Shown: positions 36,282 to 44,394, numbered from the stretch's first letter. The stretch: 64,000 bases of DNA from Marispirochaeta sp964554875 (GCA_964554875.1 CAZKQJ010000016.1:1-64000), one strand, 5' to 3'. Notes: generated from the letters alone by a model not told the origin. Numbers and translations are program-made.

Positions 36282-37518
36282 GGATAGGAATGGGGACCGG
36301 ACAGTAGAATCGCCCCTTGCAGCCTGCGCGGAATATCTGGTATCGGAGAACCGCAATTCCGATCTCCCCGTGGCGGAGCGGCTTAAAATACAGAAAAAGA
36401 CCTTCTACGGGAAGGTCCTGGGGCGGCTGTTTTTCTTCCGCTGGCCCGGAGCCCTTCTTTTTCTTATTTTTTCCATCTCCCGGCGGGAACGGGTGCGGCA
36501 GTACCGCGGCATGGTTCTGGCGGACCACTCCAGCAGGGTAATCGACCATGCCCTCGCCAGGGCCTGGGGCAGGGACTACAAAAATGAGCGGGAGCAGTTC
36601 GCAACAAGCAGGGCCTCCCTGGCCGGAGTGTACCTCGCCCTTTTGCGGCATCACGGGTATCTTAAGGAAGCCTTCCGGGCGGCGAATGTACAGCATGTAA
36701 CGGAATACATACGTCTGGTGCGGCTGTTTCATTTTTATCTTGTCTGGAAGGCCTGGTTTAAGAAAAACCGCCCCACAGCGGTCCTGATCGCCCGCACCAA
36801 TGATCAGAACAGGCTTGCCCTGGGAGTCGTTGCCCAGGAAGAGGGGCTTCCCCTGGGGGCTTTTACAGTAGCCCGGGTTACCCTTCAGCGCCAGCTTCCC
36901 TTTTCCGTACATACGGCTTTCTGCTGGACTTCCCGGCAGGCCCGTGAATATAAAGCTGCAGGGGTGTCTGCGCTACGTATGCCGGTCCCGGTACTGAAGA
37001 ATAGTAAGCTTCCTGTCCCGGAGCCGGGAAAGGGTCGCTACGGACTGCTCCTGAACGCCAAGATCGATACGGAAAAACTCGATGCATGGCTGGAGGAGCT
37101 TTTTCGCCTTCAAGGCATAGACAACCTCCACATCCGTCCTCATCCAGGATTCAATGAAGAAAAACTCTCCCGGATCTCCAGGGGAAAAATCTGTGACTGG
37201 CGTCAGCCCCTGTCGGAATACCTTAAAGAACTTGACCTGGCTTTTGCGGTGAACTCCCATGCTGTTATCGACGCCCTGTTACATGGCATACCGGTAGTCT
37301 ATCTTGGGGGACTGGACCCTTACGAATACGACCTTCACGGATACGTTAAAGACGGTATTGTAATTCCCTGGGAAGAGGTAAAGGAGTTTCCCGCCTCTGT
37401 AGACGCTTTCTATTCATCCAGGGGATTCAGGGAACGCTGGAATACCGATGAATTTGAAACATCTCCCCGGGCGGAACAGGAAGCCGTCAAAGAACTCGCC
37501 GGAGGCTCCCTTAGGTGA
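36274..37518 (+). CDS. GT-B-like glycan biosynthesis protein, candidate nonulosonate transferase
   Basis: 414 residues from ATG 36274, which overlaps the previous stop by 8 nt; a GTG at 36223 would overlap more. The C-terminal half contains IDNLHIRPHPGFNEEKL near 286-302 and AFAVNSHAVIDALLHGIPVVYLGG near 330-353, the RPHPG and NSxxxxEAL-like stations seen in polysialyl- and capsule-type GT-B transferases. The N-terminal half is basic and not recognised. It directly follows the CMP-nonulosonate synthetase, so transfer of that sugar is a plausible inference. Confidence 0.6.
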   Translation: MRKDRNGDRTVESPLAACAEYLVSENRNSDLPVAERLKIQKKTFYGKVLGRLFFFRWPGALLFLIFSISRRERVRQYRGMVLADHSSRVIDHALARAWGRDYKNEREQFATSRASLAGVYLALLRHHGYLKEAFRAANVQHVTEYIRLVRLFHFYLVWKAWFKKNRPTAVLIARTNDQNRLALGVVAQEEGLPLGAFTVARVTLQRQLPFSVHTAFCWTSRQAREYKAAGVSALRMPVPVLKNSKLPVPEPGKGRYGLLLNAKIDTEKLDAWLEELFRLQGIDNLHIRPHPGFNEEKLSRISRGKICDWRQPLSEYLKELDLAFAVNSHAVIDALLHGIPVVYLGGLDPYEYDLHGYVKDGIVIPWEEVKEFPASVDAFYSSRGFRERWNTDEFETSPRAEQEAVKELAGGSLR

Positions 37519-39461
37519 AATCAGCTCGACTCGTCAGGCATTCTATTGAAAGATTACTGGATTTTATCAGGCGGGATATGCTCAGGAAAAAGGGCAAACG
37601 CCGCCATATTCATCCCCGCCTGGGGGTGGAGGGATTTTTCAGGGAACTGAATAACCGGGACGTCAGGTATTCCGTACTGCGCTGGTTTGAATCCCTGCCG
37701 AGGGTGGAAGCGGGGGAAGACATCGACCTTCTGGTGGCCGATGAAGATCTTGCTAAAATGGACGATCTTTTCCGGGGATCCCGCTCCTGGGGAACCCCCT
37801 GCGATATCTATACCGCAAGCGGTCTTCCGGGGAGCTCCTTCCGGGGGATAGCCTATTTTCCGGAGCACCTGGCCCTGGATCTCCTTGAAACCGCGGTATG
37901 GCAGAACGATCTTGTCCGGGTACCTGATGCGAAGCGGCACTGCCTCTCCATGATCTACCATGTTCTCTACCACAAGGGCTATGACGCGGGGCTGCCCTCG
38001 GAGCTTGCGAAGGAACATGGGCGGAGCGTACCGGAACCTGCTTCAGTCGATCATGATTACGCGGACGTCCTTACCCGCTGTGCCAGTGCGGCAGGGCTTG
38101 ATCTTCCACCCCTGACCCTTGAGGACCTGGACGGTTTTCTGGATGAACAGGGGTGGCAGCCCTCCAGGGACGCGCTGGAAAAACTCTCCGCCCGGAACCT
38201 CTGGGTGCATGACAGGTTCTTTGCGGATATCCCCGGTATGGAGCATCACTGGCGGGGTTTCTCGGTGTTCATTGTCCGGGAACGCGGTATGCAGTACCTG
38301 GATCTGGTTAGAACCATGCTCTTCGATGCGGGCTTTGAAATTCTCCTTGACCGGCCACTGGAGGGTCCCGCACGGGAGAACGCCGCCAGAACCCTGCGGG
38401 GGGGTAACTGGAACCGGGGCCCCTGGCCGGTAAGCGGAGGAGTTCCCGCCCACTGTATTGCCGTAAACGACAGTTTTGTCCTGGAGCCTTCCGATAAACT
38501 GATCGCAAAACACAAGGGACTTGCCAACAGCCGGTTGTGGGACACGAAAATCCGAATCAGGGACGCCGTAAACGCCCTGCAGCCCCGTTCCGCTCAGTGC
38601 AATATTCTCCATTCCGCGGATAATCCCCGGCAGGGACTGGAATACCTGCAAACGGCTTTGCCGGATGTTTCCGTTGAACAGATCGACCGGCGCCTCAAAG
38701 AGATCCACGGGTCTGTCAGTATCCCTTTTAGAATTGTCGGGCACCAGAACGGCTATTCCAGGAGGGCCAGGGTCTCCCTCGTTGAGTACGGCGACGCTCA
38801 GGCGATTGCCAAGGTTTACCGGCCCGGGCGGGAACGTTTTATGGAACGTGAAATACTGGCCAGGGAGCTGGGCCGTGAACTGCCGGAAACAGTCCCGGTG
38901 CTGGAAAAAGGCCCGTCCTGGTTTGTCATGCCCCGGTACCGGGATGTGTTGAACCGCGACAGGCTGCTTCCTCTGGGGATTATAAAACGGGTAAGGGCCG
39001 TCCTGCTGCATTACCTCAGGGCAGGGTACGAGCTTATAGATTTTAAACCGAAAAACCTGATTCTGGATGCTGAAGAAGGACTCAAGGTTATCGATTTTGA
39101 GTTTATGCAGCCGACAGAGAACCCGGAGGAGACAAACAAAACAGGGAGCTCTCAGTCCCTGAAAGGGAACTACTGCTGGTACCGGGTACCCCCCGGCTTT
39201 TCCGGGGATCTTCCGGTTATGACTGCAAGCCGCAGAAACAACTATTATCGTTTCTGGTTTTCCGCTACAGCCCTTCCCAGGTTCTGTGTCGTACGGGATT
39301 ATCCAGTACCCCTGTTGGCGCTTATCAGGGTGTTCTTTATTCTTCCCGCCTGGGCCATGAGGACGGTACGGAAAAACCGGGGCCGTATCAGGGAAGGCCG
39401 GCGGGCATTCAGGTCGAGGATTATTGCTTTAGGGAAAAAGATACTGGGATATAGTCAATGA
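37515..39461 (+). CDS. multidomain protein: nucleotidyltransferase-like, NDK-like and protein-kinase-fold domains
   Basis: A 648-residue protein, GTG start overlapping the previous stop. Three parts can be seen. Residues about 40-200 resemble a nucleotidyltransferase fold, with GEDIDLLV (D69, D71) and LALDLLETAVW. Residues about 240-385 resemble nucleoside diphosphate kinase: SVFIVRERGMQYLDLVRTML, the FDAGFEIL helix-strand, and NILHSADNPRQGLEYL whose H366 aligns with the NDK phospho-histidine motif HGSDS. Residues about 415-560 look like a kinase fold: K433 in AIAKVYRPG, DFKPKNLIL (509-517) as catalytic loop and IDFEF (D527) as metal site. A related role is sugar phosphorylation, as in Kdo/LPS kinases, but the function of the whole is unknown. 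Confidence 0.6.
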   Translation: MKSARLVRHSIERLLDFIRRDMLRKKGKRRHIHPRLGVEGFFRELNNRDVRYSVLRWFESLPRVEAGEDIDLLVADEDLAKMDDLFRGSRSWGTPCDIYTASGLPGSSFRGIAYFPEHLALDLLETAVWQNDLVRVPDAKRHCLSMIYHVLYHKGYDAGLPSELAKEHGRSVPEPASVDHDYADVLTRCASAAGLDLPPLTLEDLDGFLDEQGWQPSRDALEKLSARNLWVHDRFFADIPGMEHHWRGFSVFIVRERGMQYLDLVRTMLFDAGFEILLDRPLEGPARENAARTLRGGNWNRGPWPVSGGVPAHCIAVNDSFVLEPSDKLIAKHKGLANSRLWDTKIRIRDAVNALQPRSAQCNILHSADNPRQGLEYLQTALPDVSVEQIDRRLKEIHGSVSIPFRIVGHQNGYSRRARVSLVEYGDAQAIAKVYRPGRERFMEREILARELGRELPETVPVLEKGPSWFVMPRYRDVLNRDRLLPLGIIKRVRAVLLHYLRAGYELIDFKPKNLILDAEEGLKVIDFEFMQPTENPEETNKTGSSQSLKGNYCWYRVPPGFSGDLPVMTASRRNNYYRFWFSATALPRFCVVRDYPVPLLALIRVFFILPAWAMRTVRKNRGRIREGRRAFRSRIIALGKKILGYSQ

Positions 39462-40552
39462 AGAAGGTATCTGCTGTAAGTATGGGAATTGTCCTGTGTT
39501 CCGCGCTTTACGCGGCGGACTTCGGTTTTTCCTGGAAAAACGAATGGGGATGGGTCGATAACTTCCATGATGAGTATAATCTATCCATAGATTCGCTTGA
39601 GCTGGGAATTCACGCGGATATTGATGAGTACAATTCCCTGTATTCAGAACTGGGAAAAAAGGATTCTGGCAGCCTGGATATGGGTGCGGAATGGAATAAA
39701 GTAATAATTGCCACCGATATCGGCGGATACCTTGGATTTTCCGGCGTACATCTGATACTGGAAAACGGGTATGACGAACACGGCGGTACGCAGGAATACT
39801 CGGATTTCGGCCTGGTCGGTTATGCCGGTATAGGGACAGAGATGGCTGATCTGCAGAAAGACTGGGGGGCCGGTTTGACTGTTACCTCCGGTGTTTTCCA
39901 GGCGTCCATCGCCTCATCGTGGAACCTCGGCGTCGACAGCCTTGACGGGGCTGTCGTGAATGCCGATTCCGGGCGTCAGGTTCAGTTTTTTGCCGGAGCT
40001 GTAGATATGCTTCCGGGTCTCTCTTTTGAGGCCGGCCTACGGCTTGACCCTGATCGCAGAGGTACAACCCTTGTCTGCGACGCCGCTTACCGGATAACGC
40101 TCAAGGAATCAGTGATGACCTTCGGCGGTTCCATGGCTCATACGAATCTTGAAGGAACCGATTTTACCGATATTTACGGGATTCACACTCCTGTTTTTGA
40201 AACGGTTTTCGGGCTTGGCGCGGAAATCAGGAAGGTCCTTAACAATAATACCGAACTCTACGCGTCTGTTTCCTATAAGGGAGATGAACTTGAAGCTGTG
40301 CGGGCGCTGGGAGGCGGTGCGGGAATCAGTCATGGCGGGATCGGGGCGGAAGCCGCCGCAAGTTATCATATGACCCTTTCCGCCGGAGACCCGATGTTTG
40401 AGGGACTCGATCTTTCCGTCTTTGCGATTATCGGTATTGCCGAATTTACCCTTGGCTATGCATTTACCGATGGATACGGCTGGAGCAGCAACTCCATTGC
40501 TCCCATGACGGCCGTCGGCGGGGCCTACGTGAATTTTACATCGGAATTCTGA
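39458..40552 (+). CDS. predicted secreted/outer-membrane protein of unknown function
   Basis: A 364-residue protein with a signal peptide (MKKVSAVSMGIVLCSALYAA, cleavage about residue 20) and a mature part dominated by alternating amphipathic strands rich in Gly and aromatic residues, ending in Phe. This pattern suggests an outer-membrane beta-barrel. I do not recognise a family. It overlaps the preceding kinase-like gene by 4 nt and lies 8 bp ahead of the phytase, so it is co-expressed with both. It might serve in glycan or phosphate handling at the cell surface. Confidence 0.6.
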   Translation: MKKVSAVSMGIVLCSALYAADFGFSWKNEWGWVDNFHDEYNLSIDSLELGIHADIDEYNSLYSELGKKDSGSLDMGAEWNKVIIATDIGGYLGFSGVHLILENGYDEHGGTQEYSDFGLVGYAGIGTEMADLQKDWGAGLTVTSGVFQASIASSWNLGVDSLDGAVVNADSGRQVQFFAGAVDMLPGLSFEAGLRLDPDRRGTTLVCDAAYRITLKESVMTFGGSMAHTNLEGTDFTDIYGIHTPVFETVFGLGAEIRKVLNNNTELYASVSYKGDELEAVRALGGGAGISHGGIGAEAAASYHMTLSAGDPMFEGLDLSVFAIIGIAEFTLGYAFTDGYGWSSNSIAPMTAVGGAYVNFTSEF

Positions 40553-40560
40553 AAAACATT

Positions 40561-41616
40561 ATGCGAAGTCTAATTCTGGTGTCGGTGCTGATTCTCTCCT
40601 CCTGTTTCTATTCCCACGAGACGGGTATACGCCCGATCAACGTGTCCGATCCTGTTGCCCACGACAGCGACGATCCGGCCATATGGATTGATTCAGCAAC
40701 ACCTGGAAACAGCCTTATCCTCGGTACCGACAAAAGCAGCGACGGGGCGTTATATGTCTACGACATTCAGGGAAATGAAATACCGGGCCTGACAGTTTCC
40801 GGTCTTGATACGCCGAATAATGTGGATGTGGAGTATGGCCTGGATCCATCAGGGTTTGACTATGATATTGCCGTTGTTACCGAACGGGGGCGTCAGCAGC
40901 TGCGGATCTACAGTCTGCCGGGTATGGTTCCCATCGATAATGGCGGTATTCCCATGTTCCTTGGGGAATCCAATCGTAATTGTATGGGGATTTCGTTATA
41001 TAAACGCCCCGGTGACGGTGAAATTTTTGCCGTCGTCAGCAGAAACGGCGGCCCCTCCGGCAGCTATCTGTGGCAGTATCGGCTTGATGTAGATGGTTCC
41101 GGAATAGTATCCGCGGCTCATGTACGCTCCTTCGGCCTCTTCAGCGACAGGTCCCAGATAGAGAGCGTCGCCGTGGATGATGAACTGGGGTTCATCTATT
41201 ATTCCGACGAACTGGCTGGGGTCAGAAAATACCACGCGGACCCGGATCATCCCGATGCGGATATTCAGCTTGCCCTTCTCGGGCCACGAGACTTTACCCG
41301 GGAATCAGAAGGTATTTCCGTCTATGATCTGGGCGATGGTACCGGGTATATTATTGTCTCCGACCAGAAAGGGAACAGCTTCAATATGTATCCCAGAGAA
41401 GGCACAACGGCAAATGCACATGAGCATCCCTTGATAAAGAGGGTTGATGTACGTGCGGAAGACAGCGACGGCAACGAAATCGCGAGTACAGCGGCATTCC
41501 CCCTGTATCCCGGCGGTCTGTTTGTCGCAATGTCCACCGACAGGACCTTCCATTATTACGCCTGGGACCAGATAGCGAATGCACCGGGAGAAATCCTTCG
41601 CAGTTTCTCTGACTAA
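40561..41616 (+). CDS. beta-propeller phytase (3-phytase), lipoprotein
   Basis: A 351-residue protein with lipobox ILSSC (Cys15), so it should be lipid-anchored on the outer side of a membrane. It has the six-bladed beta-propeller phytase hallmarks: DSDDPAIWIDSATPGNSLIL, GTDKSSDGALYVYDIQG, NNVDVEYGL and SVAVDDELGFIYYSDE, whose acidic residues bind calcium and substrate. The family hydrolyses phytate to lower inositol phosphates. Its presence at the end of a glycan locus is unusual. The length is normal. Confidence 0.9.
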   Translation: MRSLILVSVLILSSCFYSHETGIRPINVSDPVAHDSDDPAIWIDSATPGNSLILGTDKSSDGALYVYDIQGNEIPGLTVSGLDTPNNVDVEYGLDPSGFDYDIAVVTERGRQQLRIYSLPGMVPIDNGGIPMFLGESNRNCMGISLYKRPGDGEIFAVVSRNGGPSGSYLWQYRLDVDGSGIVSAAHVRSFGLFSDRSQIESVAVDDELGFIYYSDELAGVRKYHADPDHPDADIQLALLGPRDFTRESEGISVYDLGDGTGYIIVSDQKGNSFNMYPREGTTANAHEHPLIKRVDVRAEDSDGNEIASTAAFPLYPGGLFVAMSTDRTFHYYAWDQIANAPGEILRSFSD

Positions 41617-41641
41617 AAATTGATAACAAAGGATAGAACCA

Positions 41642-42523
41642 ATGCACAGCACCCATCCCCGGGTTTCAGTAATAATCCCCACCTACAAACGGCCGGTCGA
41701 GCTCAAACGGGCACTGGACAGCGTACTGCTCCAGGATTATACGGATTACGAGATTCTGGTAATTGACGACAACCCGCCGCAAAGCGAAACCCGAAGGGCC
41801 ACAGAAGAGCTGATCTCCTCACTTGAGGGACCGATAGTACACATAAAGAATAAAGAGTCCCTGGGGGGCGCCGGGGCGCGAAACGAGGGCATTCGGCAGG
41901 CAAAGGGTGATTTAATTGCTTTTCTGGACGACGACGATCAGTGGCTTGCCGGCAAGCTCAAGGCCCAGGTAGAGCTTCTTGATTCACTGGACGAGTCGGT
42001 CTGCAGTGTGGACACCGGCTTTTACGAGGTGGACGAAACAAAGGATACCAGAAAAATCGTGGAACCTGCCCTGCGCGGGGCCATTTTTGACGAGCTTCTG
42101 GTCAAGCATAAGGGAAGGGCTCCAAAACTCTCCACAATGCTCTGCCGTGCCGCAGCCCTCTGGGAAGTCGGCATGTTCGACCCGGAACTGCCCGCACGGC
42201 AGGACCTCGACCTCTACCTGCGCCTCGCCAGGAAATATACCTTCGAATATATAAAAGAACCCCTGGCGGTAAAATATATTCACTCCTCAGGCCGTATTAC
42301 CGGAAATGTGCAGAGCAAAATCCGCGCCTTCGACCTTTTTTATAAAAAGTACCGTGACGACTTCAGCTCCCGCCCCCGCCTGCACCGCATCTTCCTCCGC
42401 AAGCAGGCCCTGTGGCTGCTTGTTGCCCGCCAGTACCGGCGGGGCCTTGCAAGCCTGCTGCGGAGCATTGTGCCGGTATGTTCGGGAAATAAGAAACAAA
42501 GATCAACAGGATCACAAGGATAA
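41642..42523 (+). CDS. family 2 glycosyltransferase
   Basis: A GT-A enzyme of 293 residues with SVIIPTYKRPVELKRALDSV at the start, LVIDDNPPQSETR near 39-51, AFLDDDDQW near 96-104 (DXD-type) and ARQDLDLYLRLARKY near 183-197. It closes the glycan locus; the dispersed repeat and the toxin-antitoxin island start directly behind it. Its last codons overlap a GATCAACAGGATCACAAGGA string that resembles part of the repeat family, so the C-terminus may have been changed by repeat insertion. Donor unknown. Confidence 0.88.
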   Translation: MHSTHPRVSVIIPTYKRPVELKRALDSVLLQDYTDYEILVIDDNPPQSETRRATEELISSLEGPIVHIKNKESLGGAGARNEGIRQAKGDLIAFLDDDDQWLAGKLKAQVELLDSLDESVCSVDTGFYEVDETKDTRKIVEPALRGAIFDELLVKHKGRAPKLSTMLCRAAALWEVGMFDPELPARQDLDLYLRLARKYTFEYIKEPLAVKYIHSSGRITGNVQSKIRAFDLFYKKYRDDFSSRPRLHRIFLRKQALWLLVARQYRRGLASLLRSIVPVCSGNKKQRSTGSQG

Positions 42524-42529
42524 TAATAT

Positions 42530-42665
42530 TCGCTACCGAGACACCGGGCTCACCGAGATATTTATTTTCTGAAAAAGAAATCGGGCGCCTATTCCTCTGT
42601 GTTCCCTAAGTGACCTCAGCGGCTCGGTGGCCTTCTTCCTTCCCCAATTCTTGTTCCGAAAATTT
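42530..42665. repeat. dispersed repeat, two arms in opposite orientation
   Basis: ACCGAGACACCGGGCTCACC (about 42533-42552) followed by the reverse-orientation copy CTCTGTGTTCCCTAAGTGAC, then CAGCGGCTCGGTGGCC and CTTCCCCAATTCTTGTTCC. It is placed between the last glycosyltransferase and mntA. Confidence 0.65.
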
Positions 42666-42728
42666 TACTTGGTAGAGAATTCCATATGTGCTTTGTCATA
42701 GGAACCCTGGAGCCCCGAGATTTTATTA

Positions 42729-42758
42729 TTGATTGCAAGAAAAGAATAGATGTATATT
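42729..42758 (+). promoter_or_regulatory. candidate promoter of mntA-hepT
   Basis: TTGATT (42729-42734), an 18-nt spacer and TATATT (42753-42758), 17 bp before the ATG of mntA. This would give a very short leader; no strong ribosome site is visible. Confidence 0.35.
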
Positions 42759-42775
42759 GTTTGATAGAGTAACAC

Positions 42776-43084
42776 ATGATCAGGAATCGAAATGAAATCT
42801 ATTCATTGCTCGCCTCCTTGAACGAAGCTATGCGTCAACTTGGTGTTAAACGGATAGGAGTTTTTGGATCATTCGAGCGTGAGGAAAATAACGAGCTTAG
42901 CGATATCGATCTTGTCGTAGAATTTGTTGAGGGCAAGAAAAACTACAGTGCATTTTATGCGCTTGCTGAATTACTGGAAAAACAGATGGGAAGGAAGGTT
43001 GATTTACTGACCATAGAAAGTATTAGTCCATATTTTCGTGAAGAAATAGAAAAAGAAATTAACTACCATGAAGTCGCCGCTTAG
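42776..43084 (+). CDS. mntA: MntA-type minimal nucleotidyltransferase antitoxin
   Basis: A 102-residue minimal nucleotidyltransferase with RIGVFGSFEREENNELSDID, the GSxxRxxxxxxSDID active site carrying both metal-binding aspartates. In MntA-HepT systems this enzyme adds AMP units to a tyrosine of the HepT toxin and so inactivates it. The intact motif suggests an active enzyme. The hepT gene overlaps by 17 nt. The module is bracketed by copies of the dispersed repeat. Confidence 0.9.
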   Translation: MIRNRNEIYSLLASLNEAMRQLGVKRIGVFGSFEREENNELSDIDLVVEFVEGKKNYSAFYALAELLEKQMGRKVDLLTIESISPYFREEIEKEINYHEVAA

Positions 43085-43403
43085 TTACATACAACATATC
43101 TTAGATGAGATTAGCTTCATACAGAAAAGTATAGCTGAAAATGATCTTTCCAAAGCTGGATTTCTCCATAACGACGCTTATAAACGCGCTTTTACCCGCA
43201 GCCTCGAAATTATCGGAGAAGCAGTAAAAAACCTGCCCAGTGAATTTTATAAGCAGAACCCTTTAATTCCCTGGAAACAAATGGCAGGAATGAGGGACCG
43301 TTTAATTCACGCTTATTTTGCAGTAGATTATGAATTGGTCTGGGATGTGGTAATCAACCATCTACCGGACCTCAAAAAGGAACTGGAGAAACTTATCCGA
43401 TAA
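43068..43403 (+). CDS. hepT: HepT-family toxin (HEPN/DUF86)
   Basis: A 111-residue all-helical HEPN protein. RDRLIHAYFAVDY near 85-97 contains the RxxxxH ribonuclease motif followed by the tyrosine that is AMPylated by MntA in studied systems. IGEAVKNLPSEF near 49-60 is also typical. It forms an operon with mntA and overlaps it by 17 nt. HEPN toxins cleave RNA; the target here is unknown. Confidence 0.9.
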   Translation: MKSPLSYIQHILDEISFIQKSIAENDLSKAGFLHNDAYKRAFTRSLEIIGEAVKNLPSEFYKQNPLIPWKQMAGMRDRLIHAYFAVDYELVWDVVINHLPDLKKELEKLIR

Positions 43404-43426
43404 TTATCTGTCTTAAATTCCTCAAA

Positions 43427-43503
43427 ACTCTGTGCTCTTCGTGTCTCGGTTGCCTGCTTCTTTATCCTGTTCATCCTCCCCATCTGTGTTCCATACTCTT
43501 CCA
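43427..43503 (-). repeat. dispersed repeat copy between hepT and hicB
   Basis: Read on the + strand: CTCTGTGCTCTTCGTGTCTC, then GGTTGCCTG, CTTTATCCTGTTCATCC and CTCCCCATCTGTGTTCCATA. It is the reverse orientation relative to the 9126 copy. Confidence 0.7.
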
Positions 43504-43538
43504 TGTTATACGCAACAGTCATAAAAACTTTTTTCCGC

Positions 43539-43946
43539 TTACCGAATAGAGTGCCTCGATATGTATTCCAGCGCTGCATGAGTTAAAAAAGCTGATCTGC
43601 TTTCACGTTCCATGCTGGCATAATTGTCGATTTTCGAGAGCACTTTTTCCGGAATGGTAATGTTAATCCGTTTTATGTTCTCGGATAATTTATCCATATT
43701 AATGTTGCAGAGCATCCAGATATAATCCGGATTATTGTGTATGGCCTTCAGGTCTTCAATTTTTGAAGGAGTGGGAATGACTTCATCATCCATAAGTAGT
43801 CCTTCTATGTGGGTCAGAATAGCTTCTTCGGCATTGTTCACCGCTTCATCGATTGTGGAACCGGCGGAAAAACAGCCTGGCAAATCAGGTACTGTAACGC
43901 CGTAATCCGAGGATGGATCTTTCTCGATAAAAACAGGATATCTCAT
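43539..43946 (-). CDS. hicB: HicB-family antitoxin with C-terminal DNA-binding domain
   Basis: 135 residues. The N-terminal HicB fold (FIEKDPSSDYGVTVPDLPGC, DEAVNNAEEAILTHIEG) binds HicA. The C-terminal part (RINITIPEKVLSKIDNYA, then SRSAFLTHAALEYI) looks like a ribbon-helix-helix domain that would bind the operator. It is second in the operon behind hicA and overlaps it by 4 nt. It differs from the short HicB at 9265, which has no DNA-binding part. Confidence 0.9.
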   Translation of the reverse strand: MRYPVFIEKDPSSDYGVTVPDLPGCFSAGSTIDEAVNNAEEAILTHIEGLLMDDEVIPTPSKIEDLKAIHNNPDYIWMLCNINMDKLSENIKRINITIPEKVLSKIDNYASMERESRSAFLTHAALEYISRHSIR

Positions 43947-44140
43947 ATGTATTCCTTCCAGTCTATTCCGGCTTGTCTAAATATGTTCTTTGTTGTACCC
44001 AGGGGCAGATCACTCTTCGGATGAGGAACCGTAACCTTGCCCTTTTTTGTATCGTGTTTAAACTGATGATGAGAACCTCTGATATTGTGAATGTACCAGC
44101 CATCACTTTTTAGTATCTTTATTATCTCGGAGCTTCTCAC
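43943..44140 (-). CDS. hicA: HicA-family mRNA interferase toxin
   Basis: A 65-residue toxin: SSEIIKILKSDGWYIHNIRG, then GSHHQFKHDTKKGKVTVPHP with the catalytic His of the GSHH motif, then LPLGTTKNIFRQAGID. This closely matches canonical HicA. First gene of the operon; the ATGA overlap leads into hicB. The palindrome at 44150-44166 is just upstream. Confidence 0.92.
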   Translation of the reverse strand: MRSSEIIKILKSDGWYIHNIRGSHHQFKHDTKKGKVTVPHPKSDLPLGTTKNIFRQAGIDWKEYI

Positions 44141-44149
44141 TAATTAAAA

Positions 44150-44166
44150 ATACACACGATGTGTAT
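44150..44166. promoter_or_regulatory. operator palindrome of the hicAB operon
   Basis: ATACACA, CGA, TGTGTAT: a perfect 7-bp inverted repeat 10 bp upstream of the hicA start. It is the expected type and place for binding by the ribbon-helix-helix part of HicB. Confidence 0.6.
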
Positions 44167-44190
44167 ACTTGTCAAATCTTTTATCAGAAC

Positions 44191-44282
44191 TCCGAACTCT
44201 TCGTGCCCCCAGCGGCTCCGTGGCTTTCTTCCTTCCCCGAACTCTAATCCTTCCCATCCTCCCTTATCTGTGTTCCATACTC
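44191..44282 (-). repeat. dispersed repeat copy, first of two in tandem
   Basis: + strand: CTCTTCGTGCCCCCAGCGGC, TCCGTGGC, CTTCCTTCCCCGAACTC and CCTTATCTGTGTTCCATACT. It separates hicA from the duplicated segment at 44326. Confidence 0.7.
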
Positions 44283-44290
44283 CTTCCGAG

Positions 44291-44343
44291 ATTCTCTGTG
44301 TTCTCAGAGTCTCCGTGGTTTTCCTCCCCATCCTTGTTCCAAA
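44291..44343 (-). repeat. dispersed repeat copy, second of two in tandem
   Basis: + strand: ATTCTCTGTGTTCTCAGAGT, CTCCGTGG and CTCCCCATCCTTGTTCC. Its right end is part of the 62-bp duplication. Confidence 0.7.
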
Positions 44344-44387
44344 TTCCACCCCCTTTCATGTATACTCTACTCCATGATCATCGAACT
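44326..44387 (+). repeat. 62-bp direct repeat, left copy
   Basis: Matches 45058-45119 in 60 of 62 positions (offset 732; differences at 44334 and 44371). The two copies flank the DUF4160/DUF2442 module. The segment covers the end of the dispersed repeat, the upstream region of the kinase gene and that gene's first codons. Confidence 0.9.
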
Positions 44388-44394
44388 TTTTTAA
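44374..44394 (+). pseudogene. truncated duplicate start of the P-loop kinase gene
   Basis: The left copy of the duplication contains the kinase start codon and MIIEL, but then diverges and reaches a stop after six codons. The full gene starts at 45106. This remnant marks where the DUF4160/DUF2442 segment was placed. Confidence 0.8.
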
